From Halichoerus grypus (lineage: Eukaryota; Chordata; Mammalia; Carnivora; Phocidae), in NCBI RefSeq assembly GCF_964656455.1, contig NC_135726.1:34997930-35061929 (forward strand): a stretch of 64,000 nucleotides of DNA, written 5' to 3'. Positions 62,178-64,000 of the stretch are shown one piece after another; positions within the stretch are counted from its first letter, which is position 1, and every line of letters begins with the position of its first letter. The notes under the pieces were generated by a model, which had not been told where the DNA came from, ran no database searches, and saw nothing but the letters and a program-made list of their open reading frames with translations. The translations under genes and the position numbers were made by a program.

Positions 62178-64000
62178 ATTTTTTTTTTTCATTTTTCTTT
62201 TTTTTATTGTTATGTTAATCCCCATACATTACATCATTATTTTTAAATGTAGTGTTCCATGATTCATTGTTTGTGCACAACACCCAGTGCTCCATGCAGA
62301 ACGTGCCCTCCTCAATACCCATCACCAGGCTAACCCATCCTCCCACCCCCCTCCCCTCTAGAACCCTGTTTGTTTTTCAGAGTCCATCATCTCTCATGGT
62401 TCGTCTACCCCTCCGATTTTCCCCCCTTCATTCTTCCCCTCCTGCTATCTTCTTCTTTTTTTTTTTTCTTAACATATATTGCATTATTTGTTTCAGAGGT
62501 ACAGATCTGAGATTCAACAGTCTTGCACAATTCACAGCGCTTACCAAAGCACATACCCTCCCCAGTGTCTATCACCCAGTCACCCCATCCCTCCCACCCC
62601 ACCCCCCACTCCAGCAACCCTCAGTTTGTTTCCTGAGATTAAGAATTCCTCATATCAGTGAGGTCACATGATACATGTCTTTCTCTGTTTGACTTATTTC
62701 GCTGAGCATAATACCCTCCAGTTCCATCCACGTCGTTGCAAATGGCAAGATCTCATTCCTTTTGATGGCTGCATAATATTCCATTGTATATATATACCAC
62801 CTCTTCTTTATCCATTCATCTGTCGATGGACATCTTGGATTTTTCCACAGTTTGGCTATTGTGGACATTGCTGCTATAAACATCGGGGTGCACGTACCCT
62901 TTCAGATACCTACTTTTGTATCTTTGGGGTAAATACCCAGTAGTGCAATTGCTGGATCATATGGTAGCTCTATTTTCAACTTTTGGAGGAACCTCCATAC
63001 TGTTTTCCAGAGTGACTGCACCAGCTTGCATTCCCACCAACAGTGTAGGAGGGTTCCCCTTTCTCCGCATCCCCGCCAACATCTGTCATTTCCTGACTTG
63101 TTAATTTTAGCCATTCTAACTGGTGTGAGGTGGTATCTCATTGAGGTTTTGATTTGGATTTCCCTGATGCCGAGCGATATTGAGCTCTTTTTCATGTGTC
63201 TGTCGGCCATTTGGGTGTCTTCTTTGGAAAAATGTCCGTTCATGTCTTCTGCCCATTTCTTGATTGGATTCTTTGTTGTTTGGGTGTTGAGTTTCATAAG
63301 TTCTTTATAGATTTTGGATACTAGCCCTTTATCTGATAGGTCATTTGCAAATATCTTCTCCCATTCTGTCGGTTGTCTTTTGGTTTTGTTGACTGTTTCC
63401 TTTGCTTTGCAAAAGCTTTTTATCTTGATGAAGTCCCAATAGTTCATTTTTGCCCTTGCTTCCCTTGCCTTTGGCGATGTTTCTAGGAAGAAGTTGCTGC
63501 GGCTGAGGTCGAAGAGGTTGCTGCCTGTGTTCTCCTTTACGATTTTGATGGACTCCTGTCTCACATTGAGGTCTTTCAACCATTTGGAGTCTATTTTTGT
63601 CTGTGGTATAAGGAAATGGTCCAGTTTCATTCTTCTGCATGTGGCTGTCCCATTTTCCCAACACCATTTGTGGAAGAGACTGTGTTTTTTCCATTGGACA
63701 TTCTTTCCTGCTTTGTCAAAGATTAGTTGACCATAGAGTTGAGGGTCCATTTCTGGGCTCTCTATTCTGTTCCACTGATCTATGTGCCTGTTTTTGTGCC
63801 AGTACCATACTGTCTTGATGATGACAGCTTTGTAATACAGCTGGAAGTCCGGAATTGTGATGCCGCCAGCTTTGCTTTTCTTTTTCAACATTCCTCTGGC
63901 TATTCGGGGTCTTTTCTGGTTCCATACAAATTTTAGGATTATTTGTTCCATTTCTTTGAAAAAAGTGGATGGTATTTTGATGGGGATTGCATTGAATGTG
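62178..64000 (-). mobile_element. Relatively young L1, antisense, continuing past the right edge
   Basis: Poly(T) and 3'UTR from about 62178. The ORF2 C-terminal part is in antisense: 62650-62883 ([19 protein letters not shown]) and 62902-63951 ([38 protein letters not shown]). The two stretches are in the same frame, separated by a TGA where the 21-kb copy has CGA, a CpG-type change. Closely similar in sequence to 21256-22880 but on the opposite strand. The 5' extent is unknown. Confidence 0.92.

Larger units (their letters stand above)
60261..64000 (+). other. ITFG1: ITFG1 intron 6, partial
   Basis: Holds three Can-SINEs, an old L1M-like 3'UTR, a palindrome and a younger antisense L1; no exon 7 is seen before the window ends. 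Confidence 0.85.

Noticed and set aside
62902..63951. 349-residue open frame on the - strand
   Set aside because: L1 ORF2 again; it ends at a premature TGA within ORF2.

Overview
This window is mammalian nuclear DNA, almost certainly from a member of Carnivora. The evidence is about 22 tRNA-derived Can-SINE copies (head motif GCGCCTGGGTGGCTCAG, CT-rich spacer, AATAAA-rich tail) together with carnivore-type L1 3' ends. I cannot fix the species. There are no bacterial-style genes. The window holds two divergently transcribed protein genes, one processed pseudogene and a dense set of transposable elements.

The centre is a CpG-island bidirectional promoter at about 26.4-27.05 kb. To the right (+ strand) runs ITFG1 (integrin alpha FG-GAP repeat containing 1). 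Six coding exons (26835-27042, 28833-28905, 33854-33999, 35213-35270, 36522-36596, 60166-60260) have consensus GT-AG borders and join in frame into residues 1-218; the gene continues past the right edge. To the left (- strand) runs PHKB (phosphorylase kinase beta subunit). Only its first coding exon (26448-26502) is visible. Bases 1-26447 appear to be PHKB intron 1, because I saw no further exon there. In this exon the ATG known from human PHKB reads GTG, and the next in-frame ATG lies seven codons downstream.

Left arm (1-26.4 kb): old MIR and L2 fossils; a near full-length old L1 (4447-10740) with its target-site duplication still visible; a 5'-inverted L1 inside a MIR (17161-18244); and an L1 with a probable 3' transduction placed directly next to an internally deleted ANXA2 processed pseudogene, the pair separated and flanked by three copies of one target site (21241-23858).

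Right arm (27-64 kb): ITFG1 introns. Intron 5 is about 23.6 kb, swollen by antisense L1s (44.1-54.5 kb) that carry nested Can-SINEs and a 394-bp solo LTR. An inverted L1M pair (57.5-60.1 kb) sits just upstream of exon 6. Intron 6 has a 44-bp near-perfect palindrome next to a Can-SINE, and a relatively young antisense L1 that leaves the window at the right edge.

I see no evidence of a new protein system. The items most worth checking are the PHKB start-codon shift, the shared-target double retroinsertion, the palindrome beside the SINE, the duplicated 71-bp block flanking ITFG1 exon 2, and the inverted L1 pairs.
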